A stretch of 56,223 nucleotides of DNA from Candidatus Aphodovivens avistercoris (GTDB lineage: Bacteria; Actinomycetota; Coriobacteriia; Coriobacteriales; Eggerthellaceae), in assembly GCA_018710945.1 (NCBI GenBank), contig DVIW01000025.1, positions 1 through 56,223 of the forward strand, given 5' to 3'. Shown here one piece after another: positions 41,597 through 49,766 of the stretch. The notes below the pieces were generated by a model. That model was not told the origin of the DNA, ran no database searches, and saw only the letters and a list, made by a program, of their open reading frames with translations. Position 1 is the stretch's first letter. The number at the start of each line of letters is the position of its first letter. The translations under genes and the position numbers were made by a program.

Positions 41597-43514
41597 GGTA
41601 GCGCTCCTTCACGCCGCGCAGCGGCACGCGCACCTCGATAAGGCTGATGCCCGGCATGCACAGGCGCTTGCGATACGCCTCGCGGAACTCTTCCACCGAC
41701 GACGCCGCGCGGTACGGCACGTGGAACGCCTGCGCCGCATGCGCGAAATCGACGTTCTGCGGCGTGAGGAACACGCGCTCGAAGTACGGCTCGTCGGAGG
41801 CCTGCGGCAGCATGTCGAAGATGGCGCCGCCGTCGTTGTTCAGAAGGACAATGACCACCGTGGGCGGCGTACCCGGCTGGTTGCGCATGAGCTCGTTCTG
41901 CAGCGCGAGGGCGTTCAGGTCGTGCAGCAGCGTCAGGTCGCCAGTGACGAAAGTGGTCTGCGCGAACTGCTGGGCGGCGCCCAGCGCGGTGGACACGGTG
42001 CCGTCGATGCCGTTCTGCCCGCGGTTCGCCAGCACGCACAACGGCGCGGCGCCGCGCGATTGCACGGTATCAAGCGCGCGCACGGCCATGGAGTTCGCCA
42101 CGAACAGGCATGATGCCGGCGGCGCCTCGTCCAGCACGGCGGCCACGATAGCGCCCTCGAACGGCGCCTCGTCCGCCGGCGCGGCGGCAACGGCCTGCGC
42201 GATGCGCTGGCGCGCGGCAGCGTTGTCCTGCGCCCACGCGCGGAAGAAGAGCTCGCGGACGCCAGCGGCCGGAGACGCGGCAGCCGCGCCGTAGTCCTTC
42301 GCCGTGAACGAGCGCACGAAATCGAGCGGGGCCAACGGGACGAACACGTCGGTGGCGGTGTTGAAGTCGCGCGTCTCGCCGGCGTCCACTACAACGTTAA
42401 GCGGGCGGGCCGCAGCCAGGCGCGTCGTCGCACGCTTCGACACGGGATAGCGCCCGAAGCGGATCACCGCGCCAGGAAGCGGGCACGCATCGCTGCCGAA
42501 CACGTTGTCGTAGGCGTCCATCACCGCCGGGGAATCGACGCAACGCAGGCCAGACAGCGGGTCGGCCAGAAGCGGCAGCTGCAGGCGCTCCGCCCACGAC
42601 GCCACCTCGCGCGCCTCGGCCAGCGTGGAGCACGTCCCCTCGCCCGCCAGCACCAGCACGCGCTTGCCGCGCAAAAGCGTGCACAAGCGCTCAAGGGCAG
42701 CGGGCTCCACTCCGCTGCACGTCGGAAGCGCCCACGACTCACCCGCCGGCGTGTCGTCCGAAGCGCCAGCGCGCCCTGCGCAGAACGCGTCACCTGCCCC
42801 GAACGCGTCCGCCGCCCAAGCGTCGCCGCCGGGGAAGTCGGGCTTCAACGGTTCGTCAAAGGGAAAGTTCACCTGCACGGGGCCTGCCAGCGCATCGCTG
42901 CCGCACGACGCCACAAGCGGATTGCCTACCGGCGCGTCGTCGCGCGCCCCTTCGGCGAAGCATCCCGCCAACGGCACACCCGGCGCGAACCGCGGCCGTC
43001 CGCCCACGGCTGCCAGGAACGCCTCGCGCGCCGCCTGCCGCGCGAACGCCACGTCGTGTGCCTCGGCGCCGGGAAGCGGCATCTGCCGGAACGCACGCAC
43101 ATGGGTGCCGAACAGATGCAGCTGGTCAGTGGTCTGCGGCGCGCCGAGGCTCTGCAGGCGCGGCGGGCGGTCGCACGTGAGCGCGATCAGCGGCACGCGC
43201 GAGGTCTCGGCCTCGATGACGGCGGGATAGTAGTTCGCCGTCGCCGTGCCCGACGTGCAGACCAGCGCCACCGGGCGGCCCGTCGCCTTCGCCATGCCCA
43301 GGCCGAAGAAGGCCGCGCCGCGCTCGTCCACGTCGATGAACAGGCGCAGCTCGTCGGGACGGCGGCGGTTCAGCTCGAACGCCGCCATCGCCAGCGGCGT
43401 CGAGCGCGACCCGGGGCTCACCACCACCGCGCGCACGCCGCAGCGCACCAGCTCGTCCAAAAACGCCGCCGTCCACAGCGCCGTCTTCTGCCCTTGCGTC
43501 GCTTCCTTCGCCAC
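41580..43514 (-). CDS. menD: SEPHCHC synthase MenD
   Basis: A 644-residue thiamine-diphosphate enzyme with a GTG start after GGGAGG. It has the N-terminal signature VVSPGSRSTPLAMAA, DVDERGAAFFGLGMAKATG, CTSGTATANYYPAVIEA, and the C-terminal cofactor region FVTGDLTLLHDLNAL and LLNNDGGAIFDMLPQ. It is longer than usual (about 550-600) due to an Ala/Gly/Pro-rich insertion at about 180-265. It joins isochorismate and 2-oxoglutarate in menaquinone synthesis. Confidence 0.96.
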   Translation of the reverse strand: MAKEATQGQKTALWTAAFLDELVRCGVRAVVVSPGSRSTPLAMAAFELNRRRPDELRLFIDVDERGAAFFGLGMAKATGRPVALVCTSGTATANYYPAVIEAETSRVPLIALTCDRPPRLQSLGAPQTTDQLHLFGTHVRAFRQMPLPGAEAHDVAFARQAAREAFLAAVGGRPRFAPGVPLAGCFAEGARDDAPVGNPLVASCGSDALAGPVQVNFPFDEPLKPDFPGGDAWAADAFGAGDAFCAGRAGASDDTPAGESWALPTCSGVEPAALERLCTLLRGKRVLVLAGEGTCSTLAEAREVASWAERLQLPLLADPLSGLRCVDSPAVMDAYDNVFGSDACPLPGAVIRFGRYPVSKRATTRLAAARPLNVVVDAGETRDFNTATDVFVPLAPLDFVRSFTAKDYGAAAASPAAGVRELFFRAWAQDNAAARQRIAQAVAAAPADEAPFEGAIVAAVLDEAPPASCLFVANSMAVRALDTVQSRGAAPLCVLANRGQNGIDGTVSTALGAAQQFAQTTFVTGDLTLLHDLNALALQNELMRNQPGTPPTVVIVLLNNDGGAIFDMLPQASDEPYFERVFLTPQNVDFAHAAQAFHVPYRAASSVEEFREAYRKRLCMPGISLIEVRVPLRGVKERYRGCWS

Positions 43515-43547
43515 GCCGCGCCTCCCTTTCCCTTGGCCCCGCGCCGG

Positions 43548-44795
43548 TTATGCCTCGAACGCACTCAAGATGGTCTTGAGCTTCAGGCCGATCTCGTCGT
43601 ATTCCGCTTCCGCATCGCTGCCGGCCACGATGCCGCAGCCTGCGTACAGCCAGCCCATCTCGCCGTCGAACACGCCCGTGCGCAGGCCCACGGAGAACTC
43701 GCCATCGCCGTCTGCGTCAATGTAGCCGCAGGCGCCGGCGAAGAAGCCGCGGTTGTACGCCTCCAGCTGGCGGATGAGCATGCGCGCCTCGCCCACCGGC
43801 GTGCCGGCCACGGCGGGCGTGGGGTGCAGGTCGCCCATCAGGCTCCACAAATCCACGCCGTCCAGCACGTGCGCCGACGCGGGGGTGTGCAGGTGCTGCA
43901 CGTGGGTCAGCGGCATGATGCCGGGGGTGGCGGGCACGTTCACGTCGTAGCATTCGCGCTGGAACACCTCGCGCACGTGGCGCACCACGTAATCGTGCTC
44001 GGCGCGGTTCTTCTCGTCGGCCATCAGCTCGTCGGCCAGGGCGCGGCGCTGGGCCTCGTTCGCGCCGGCAGGGCAGGTGCCCGCCAGGCACATGCTACTC
44101 ACGCGCCCGCCCTCCTTGCGCACCAGGAGCTCGGGCGTGCAGCCGCAGAAGAACACGTCGGCGTAGCGGTACAGCACCACCGTGCCGCGCGCCGAGCCGT
44201 CGATGAGGTTCACCAGCAGGTCCTTCGAAGAGAACGGCCCGTCGGCCGTCAGTCGCTGGCGGCGCGACAGCACCACCTTCTGCACGCGGCCGTCCTCGAT
44301 GGCGCGCAGCGCGCCGCCCACCGCTTCGCGCCACGCCTCGCGGGAGTCGGGCTCCACGCGGTGCGGAATGGCGCGGCGGTGCCGGCGCGGGGCCGCGGCA
44401 GCCTGGCGCAAGAAGCGCTCGACGCGTCCGCCATACACCGGCCCCAGCGAGTTCACCTGCAGATACGTTCCGTTTGCACCCTCCATCAGCACGATCTCGG
44501 GCAGCATGAAGCGCAGGCGCGGGAACGACGCGAACAGCTCGTCGGCCGGCGCAGGGTTTTCCGCGTCGAATCGGTTGAACGAGAACATCACCGGCGGTCG
44601 GGCGGCAGGGCCTTCCGTCTCGTATTCCACGTCCTCCAGCGTGGACAGCGCGATGCAGCGCCCCAACCCCATGAACCGGGCGCGGCCGTCCTTGCGGTAG
44701 TAGACGAACTGGTCGGTGAACCCCTTCTGCATCACGCAGAACGCATCGACGATGTCCGCCTCCAGCGGCACCGTGTACGAGAAGATCTTCGGCAT
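43548..44795 (-). CDS. menF: Isochorismate synthase MenF
   Basis: A 415-residue chorismate-using enzyme. The ATG at 44795 after GAAAGG is preferred to a longer frame that would extend to 45170. Motifs are the catalytic lysine in QKVVLSRRQRL, SMCLAGTCPAG, EHDYVVRHVREVF, LHPTPAVAGTP, NRGFFAGACGYI and YAGCGIVAGSDAEAEYDE. It is the first gene of the operon and commits chorismate to menaquinone. Confidence 0.95.
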   Translation of the reverse strand: MPKIFSYTVPLEADIVDAFCVMQKGFTDQFVYYRKDGRARFMGLGRCIALSTLEDVEYETEGPAARPPVMFSFNRFDAENPAPADELFASFPRLRFMLPEIVLMEGANGTYLQVNSLGPVYGGRVERFLRQAAAAPRRHRRAIPHRVEPDSREAWREAVGGALRAIEDGRVQKVVLSRRQRLTADGPFSSKDLLVNLIDGSARGTVVLYRYADVFFCGCTPELLVRKEGGRVSSMCLAGTCPAGANEAQRRALADELMADEKNRAEHDYVVRHVREVFQRECYDVNVPATPGIMPLTHVQHLHTPASAHVLDGVDLWSLMGDLHPTPAVAGTPVGEARMLIRQLEAYNRGFFAGACGYIDADGDGEFSVGLRTGVFDGEMGWLYAGCGIVAGSDAEAEYDEIGLKLKTILSAFEA

Positions 44796-45296
44796 CTGAA
44801 ACCTTTCCGCCGCCTGCGCGGCTTGCCAGGGAATGCGCCGCCGCAGGACGTTGCGGAACGCGAAGCCGCCGGCCGCAGCCGGAAGCCGTGCCAATTCTAA
44901 ACCATCGGCCCACCGGGCGCGACGGACGGACGCCAGCAACGGAGCAGGCGGCGAAACGGGATGCGGGCGACGGGCGCAATGGGCACACCGGGCGGGCACG
45001 CCGGGCCGCAGCGTCGCGCCCGCAACACCGGGTCGCACCGACAGCCGAGGGCGGAAAGTGCACGAAATTTCGTAAACTTTTCCGGAAATGTGTACGAGAT
45101 TTCGAAAGCTTTCTCGACAGAAACGGTTTCGAGGCGGCCGCGAAAGCCCTCCCCCTGCACTCCGAAACACAAAACGACCCTGATGGAGGCGCGCCGCGCT
45201 TTCGCCAGGGCCGTTTCTTCATCAGAAATGTTGCGCAACAGATTTCGCAAAACCGATGTGACAATCAGCCAAGAGCCGTCGAAGGAAGGAGCGAAA
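44796..45296. other. Divergent intergenic region between menF and the lipoprotein gene
   Basis: A 501-bp region. It contains a pair of imperfect 32-bp tandem repeats (45057-45120) and a stem-like AAACGACCCTG / CAGGGCCGTTT pair near 45170-45216. Promoters for both genes should lie here; I cannot assign them firmly. Confidence 0.5.
45057..45120. repeat. Imperfect 32-bp tandem repeat
   Basis: Two consecutive units beginning GTGCACGAAATTTCG and GTGTACGAGATTTCG, matching at 22 of 32 positions. A regulator-binding site is possible. Confidence 0.45.
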
Positions 45297-45986
45297 ATGA
45301 AACCCTTGTTCTGGAAAATCGGAGCCGTTGCAGCAAGCGCAACCCTGGTGTGCTGCCTGTTCGGCTGTTCTTCACAACCAGCAGAACAGCAGGGGGAAGA
45401 GCAGAACGAAGCCGCTACTGAAGAAACCGAAGTTGCCGTAGAAGAGCAGCAAGACGAATCCGTATCTCTAGCAGGGGCGTTTCGTCCTCTTACCGGCATG
45501 AATGAGCCTTTGGAATACAATGGCACTGCCGCCGAGATCGAACAAGCCAGGGAAAATCTGAAGTCCAACGTGGCCAGCGACGACGAGAAAATGGTTTTTG
45601 TTGCAATACAAGTCGCCGCAGACGATAGAGAGAACAGAACGCTGGGGGTCGTCAATGGCAATATGAGAGGCGCGACTGTTTCCGCTGCTGAATTGACTGT
45701 CGATGATATCAATACTTATGGCGATATATATGGGCTGAACAGCAGGGATTATTTCGAAACGCTTGAACAGCTGGGCTACCACGATGGCGCAGATAACGGC
45801 GAGCTGCTTGGAGGTTCGGGAGACACCTACGGTGCGATTTTCCTATTCTCGGTCAGCAACAACGACCTCGAACAAGGAACGACCGCACATCTTGAATGGG
45901 GCGATTACAGCATTGATTTCAATATGTCCGACATTCAGGAAGTTGACAGCCCGCTAGCAATGATTGACGCACTTCAAGCCGCTTAG
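45297..45986 (+). CDS. Putative lipoprotein
   Basis: A 229-residue protein with AAGGAAGGAG before the ATG. The signal sequence (KIGAVAASATLVCCLFGC) ends in a lipobox LFGC at about position 24, then an E/Q/A-rich spacer to about 60. The mature domain has no familiar motif. It is rich in acidic residues (DDINTYGDIYGLNSRDYFE, HLEWGDYSIDFN). GC is lower than in its neighbours, suggesting a different history. Confidence 0.8.
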   Translation: MKPLFWKIGAVAASATLVCCLFGCSSQPAEQQGEEQNEAATEETEVAVEEQQDESVSLAGAFRPLTGMNEPLEYNGTAAEIEQARENLKSNVASDDEKMVFVAIQVAADDRENRTLGVVNGNMRGATVSAAELTVDDINTYGDIYGLNSRDYFETLEQLGYHDGADNGELLGGSGDTYGAIFLFSVSNNDLEQGTTAHLEWGDYSIDFNMSDIQEVDSPLAMIDALQAA

Positions 45987-46093
45987 AGCTCGCAGGCAAG
46001 AACTTTTCGAGCGATTTTTCACCCCCTCCCAATCACCTCACAGACCGCACCTCGGCGTCAGCCGAGATACGGCCTTCCTCGTTCAAACGCGAT

Positions 46094-46125
46094 GACCCCC
46101 TTGCCGCTTCTCAGGCAAGGGGGTC
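46094..46125. terminator. Strong hairpin between convergent genes
   Basis: Perfect 12-bp arms GACCCCCTTGCC / GGCAAGGGGGTC with an 8-nt loop, between the lipoprotein gene and the leftward ACT-domain gene. There is no clear T tract, so it may act from both sides. Confidence 0.6.
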
Positions 46126-46214
46126 AAAACGAAGCCGCAAATACCGCCCGTATTCACCTGCTGCACGGAATAAGCCTGCATTCACCAGGCGTTTTTCGCG
46201 TGCGGACGCAACCG

Positions 46215-46487
46215 CTAAATCTTATACATGTACTGGAACACGTCTTCGCGTTGGATGATCACCTGCATGCCCAGATCCTCGCCGACGGCTTTCAGGCGAT
46301 CCTGCACGGTGTTGAAATCCGCGGCCTCGGGCGAGAGCGTCACCATCATCGTCATCGAGAAGATGTTGCCCGCCAAAACGGTCTGGCTGATGTCGTCGAT
46401 GTTGGCCTCGCAGTCGGCCAGCGCCGTGGACACCTTCGCCACGATGCCGCTGCGGTCTTTGCCCAGAACGGAAACCACGCACTTCAT
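46215..46487 (-). CDS. ACT-domain protein (UPF0237)
   Basis: A 90-residue single ACT domain starting at ATG 46487 after AAAGGGA. The pattern CVVSVLGKDRSGIVAKVSTALADCEANIDDISQTVL and FSMTMMVTL is the UPF0237 type. ACT domains bind amino acids or other small ligands; the role of the standalone type is not established. Confidence 0.92.
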   Translation of the reverse strand: MKCVVSVLGKDRSGIVAKVSTALADCEANIDDISQTVLAGNIFSMTMMVTLSPEAADFNTVQDRLKAVGEDLGMQVIIQREDVFQYMYKI

Positions 46488-46551
46488 AGCATTCCCTTTC
46501 ATCGCGATACGGTGTCGCTCCACCATACCAAAACTGCCCGCGCTTGGCGGC

Positions 46552-47118
46552 CTACCTTCCCGAGAAGATGAGCGACAGCGCTTCCTCACGCGTTTTCTGA
46601 TCCTTTTGGAACGTGCCGCGCAGCGCGCTGGTGACAGTGCGGCTGCCAGGCTTCTTCACCCCGCGCATGCTCATGCACAGATGCTCCGCCTCCAGCACCA
46701 CGATGGCGCCCTGCGGTTTCAGCTCGCGCACCAGCGTGTCGGCCACCTGCGATGTCAGGCGCTCCTGCACCTGCGGGCGCTTCGCGTACACGTCTACCAG
46801 GCGCGCCAGCTTCGACAGCCCGCACACCCGCCCGTCCTTCGCCGGGATGTAGGCCACGTGCGCCACACCGAAGAACGGCACCAGGTGGTGCTCGCACATC
46901 GAGTAGAACGGGATGTCGCGCACCAGCACCATCTCCTGGTGGTGCTCGTCGAACGTCTTTTGGAAATGCTCGGCGGGGTCTTGCTGCAGCCCCGCGAACA
47001 CTTCCTCGTACATGCGCGCCACGCGCGCGGGCGTCTCGCGCAGGCCCTCGCGGTCGGGATCCTCGCCCACGCCCTCCAGAATCATCCGCACACCCTGCTC
47101 TATCTTCGCCAGATCCAT
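46552..47118 (-). CDS. folE: GTP cyclohydrolase I
   Basis: A 188-residue enzyme, normal length. It has the zinc and active-site motifs [32 protein letters not shown] and [13 protein letters not shown], and the C-terminal ALRGTF. It makes dihydroneopterin triphosphate, the first step of folate synthesis. The xthA gene ends 10 bp upstream on the same strand. Confidence 0.97.
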   Translation of the reverse strand: MDLAKIEQGVRMILEGVGEDPDREGLRETPARVARMYEEVFAGLQQDPAEHFQKTFDEHHQEMVLVRDIPFYSMCEHHLVPFFGVAHVAYIPAKDGRVCGLSKLARLVDVYAKRPQVQERLTSQVADTLVRELKPQGAIVVLEAEHLCMSMRGVKKPGSRTVTSALRGTFQKDQKTREEALSLIFSGR

Positions 47119-47128
47119 TCGCTTCCTC

Positions 47129-47917
47129 CTACAGCGCCAGCTGAAGCCCCACCGGGCAATGGTCCGACCCGAACACGTCGCTGTGGATGGTGGCCGCCTC
47201 GATGCGCGGCGCCAGCTGGTCGCTCACCAGGAAGTAGTCGATGCGCCAGCCCGCGTTCGTCTGGCGCGCTTTGAAACGGTAGCTCCACCACGAGTACGCG
47301 CCCGTCGTATCGGGGTGGAGCTTGCGGAACGTGTCGGTGAAGCCGGCGTCCAACAGCTTGGTGAACTTTTCGCGCTCTTCGTCGGAGAAGCCCGCCTTGC
47401 CGCGGTTCGGGCCGGGGTTCTTCAGGTCGATCTCCTGGTGCGCCACATTGAAGTCGCCGCACATCACCACGGGCTTGGGCGCGGCCTTCTGCGCGCCGGC
47501 GGGCAGGCTGCCCGCTTCCAGGCCCTTGCAGAAGTCGCGGAACGCGTCGTCCCAGGCCATGCGGTGGTCGATACGCGCCAGCTCCGCCTGGGCGTTGGGC
47601 GTGTAAACGTCCACGAACCACAGCTCGGGGAATTCCAGCGCCACGATGCGCCCCTCGGTGTCAAGCTCGGGAACGCCCAGCGCGTGCAGCTCTTGCAGCG
47701 GCTCGCGGCGGCTGAACACTGCCGTGCCGGAGTAGCCCTTCTTCTCTGCGTAGCTCCAGTAGTCGCGGTAGCCCGGCAGGTCAAGCTCCACCTGGCCCTC
47801 TTGCAGCTTCGTCTCCTGCAGCGCCAGCACGTCGGCGTCCAGATCGGCCACGATGTCCGTGAAGCCCTTCTTCATGACGGCGCGCAGGCCGTTCACATTC
47901 CACGAGATGAAACGCAT
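47129..47917 (-). CDS. xthA: Exodeoxyribonuclease III
   Basis: A 262-residue DNA repair nuclease. ATG 47917, after GAAGGCGG, starts the family N-terminus [13 protein letters not shown]. Catalytic motifs are [28 protein letters not shown] and [11 protein letters not shown]. It cuts at abasic sites and digests 3' ends. Expected length is seen. Confidence 0.96.
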   Translation of the reverse strand: MRFISWNVNGLRAVMKKGFTDIVADLDADVLALQETKLQEGQVELDLPGYRDYWSYAEKKGYSGTAVFSRREPLQELHALGVPELDTEGRIVALEFPELWFVDVYTPNAQAELARIDHRMAWDDAFRDFCKGLEAGSLPAGAQKAAPKPVVMCGDFNVAHQEIDLKNPGPNRGKAGFSDEEREKFTKLLDAGFTDTFRKLHPDTTGAYSWWSYRFKARQTNAGWRIDYFLVSDQLAPRIEAATIHSDVFGSDHCPVGLQLAL

Positions 47918-48044
47918 GATGCCGCCTTCCGTCGCAGCAGCTTTCCAACAGGTCAAACGGGTTGAACACGGAAAATGGTACGGCACTGCCCGCCCGCCGG
48001 GCGGAACGCTCCGTCAAAAACAGGAAAAACCTTGCGAGCGGATG

Positions 48045-48126
48045 TTGTCAAATGCTGGATATGATCTTATACTTGTCATTGTCTGAAGCACGAAGGGGAG
48101 GCCGCCAGGGCAGGCGGCCTCCCCTT
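48045..48126 (+). ncRNA. Candidate very short transcript: promoter followed directly by a hairpin
   Basis: TTGTCA (48045-48050), a 17-bp spacer and TATACT (48068-48073), a near-consensus promoter, are followed by a perfect 14-bp stem AAGGGGAGGCCGCC / GGCGGCCTCCCCTT (48093-48126) with a 6-nt loop and CCCCTTTG end. Transcription starting near 48080 would produce a capped hairpin of about 45 nt without an ORF. The T run is short, so read-through antisense to rlmH is the alternative. Confidence 0.4.
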
Positions 48127-48300
48127 TGCTGTATGCGGGGTCGGATGAGGGTTGCCGCGGCGGCGCGGTGCGAGCGCGGTGCGGCCGCGCTTCACTCGCG
48201 CTTCAACGGCGGCGCGAGCACGAGCGTGCGCTTCCGCCGCGTCGCTCTCCCGGGCAGCCGCAACGCTGTCGCGCCTGGCAGCCCGAACGCAGCGCATCCC

Positions 48301-48771
48301 TCACTTGTGGTACGGCTCGCCGCGCGAGATCTTCTGGGCGCGGTACAGCTGCTCCAGCAACACGACGCGCGCCAGGTTGTGCGGCAGGGTGATGCGCCCG
48401 AACGACAGCGTTTCGTCGGCACGGGCGCGCACCTCGTCGCTCACGCCATCGGAACCCCCGATGATGAAGGCGATGTCGCTTTTCCCGTGAACCACCAGTT
48501 CATCGAGCCGGCACGCCAGCCCCTCGCTCGTGCGCTCCATCCCGTCGATGGCCAGCAGCACCGCGTGGGCGTGTGCGGGAAGGGCCGCCAGGATGGCCTC
48601 GCCCTCCTTCTTCCGCGCCGCTTCCACGCCGCCGGCGCGCGCGGGATCGACGTCGGGGACCTCCTTCACCGTAGTGCGCAGGTAGGGCTGCAGCCGCTTG
48701 AGGTACTCGTCGCACGCGGCTTTCCAGAACTTCTCTTTCAGCTTCCCCACGGCAACCACGGTGAACGGCAT
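48301..48771 (-). CDS. rlmH: 23S rRNA (pseudouridine-1915-N3)-methyltransferase
   Basis: A 156-residue SPOUT-class methyltransferase. ATG 48771 begins the normal N-terminus (VVAVGKLKEKFWKAACDEYLKRL). The knot motifs AFIIGGSDGVSDEV and LSFGRITLPHNLARVVLLEQLYRA, and the invariant C-terminus GEPYHK, are present. Length is normal. Confidence 0.97.
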   Translation of the reverse strand: MPFTVVAVGKLKEKFWKAACDEYLKRLQPYLRTTVKEVPDVDPARAGGVEAARKKEGEAILAALPAHAHAVLLAIDGMERTSEGLACRLDELVVHGKSDIAFIIGGSDGVSDEVRARADETLSFGRITLPHNLARVVLLEQLYRAQKISRGEPYHK

Positions 48772-48877
48772 GGGGCCACCGCCCTTTCTCTTTCCAACGG
48801 GGCAAGCTCTGGCGCGCGGCGCACAGCGCCGCAAGCGAACAGGCTGCGCCGACATGGCGCCGGCGCGGCCGCTTCCC

Positions 48878-49708
48878 CTACATCACGATGCCGAACTCGT
48901 CCTTCAGGATCTGGTCGAGCTGATCGCGCGATTCTATCTGCACGGTCTCCTTGCCCTCCGGCGTCACGCGCGTGAACTCGTCGTTGGTGATGGAGACGCT
49001 GCCGTTATCGGTGCGGCGGTTCGCCATGCGCTTGAACGTGAACGACGAGAGCGGGCTGGTGCAGCAGTAGTGCGACAGCGGCACGAAGTCGTTCAGGTTC
49101 ATGGGCGCGTCCATGAAGCCCACCACGGAAATCGGCTCGCGCTCGGGCTCGCCTGCGGCGCGCGCCGCCTCCAGCTCGGCCGCGTTGCCCAGGTAGTACA
49201 CGTTCCACCAAGGCGCCTGCTCGCCGCGCTCGATGCGGAAGGCCTGGCCGTGCGACGACACCTCGCAGCCGTCCTCCAGCGGAATGGCGCAGGGAGGCAT
49301 GGGACCGCCGTAGCCCACGTCGCAGAACAGGCGCTCGCCGCCCAGCGTCACGATCATCGCGCGGTGCGTGATGGGAAACACGTAGCCGGCGTCCTTGAGG
49401 CTGCGGCCCAGCACGGCGCTGACCTGGAAGCCCGTTTCGGCCAACAGCTCGTGGAACAGCGCGTTCAGCTCGAAGCAGAAACCGCCGCGCTTGCCGCGGA
49501 TGATCTTGTCGAACATGTCGTTCATGCCCAGCGACACGTTGAGCTTGTTCTCGTAGATGTCCAGATCCTCGAACGGGATGCGGCATTGGTGCGCGTAGAT
49601 CATCTGGTCAAGCAGCTCTCGGTTCGGCTGCTCCTTGGGGGCCTCCATCCCCAGCTTCTGCCAATACAGACCAGTATCGGGCAGCTCTTCGTGCAGTTCT
49701 TCGAACAT
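48878..49708 (-). CDS. Arylamine N-acetyltransferase (NAT)
   Basis: A 276-residue enzyme. The catalytic triad is visible: Cys in RGGFCFELN, His in THRAMIV and Asp in CDVGYGG. The N-terminal IPFEDLDIYENK and C-terminal strands complete the fold. It moves acetyl or acyl groups from CoA to arylamines and hydrazines, and in gut anaerobes may act on drugs; physiological substrates are unknown. It lies just downstream of murT-gatD on the same strand (58 bp). Confidence 0.93.
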   Translation of the reverse strand: MFEELHEELPDTGLYWQKLGMEAPKEQPNRELLDQMIYAHQCRIPFEDLDIYENKLNVSLGMNDMFDKIIRGKRGGFCFELNALFHELLAETGFQVSAVLGRSLKDAGYVFPITHRAMIVTLGGERLFCDVGYGGPMPPCAIPLEDGCEVSSHGQAFRIERGEQAPWWNVYYLGNAAELEAARAAGEPEREPISVVGFMDAPMNLNDFVPLSHYCCTSPLSSFTFKRMANRRTDNGSVSITNDEFTRVTPEGKETVQIESRDQLDQILKDEFGIVM

Positions 49709-49766
49709 GGTGCTTCTCTTCTTCCCTTTCCTTTTTTCCTTTCGGCCCCGCGGGGCTCATCGGTGG

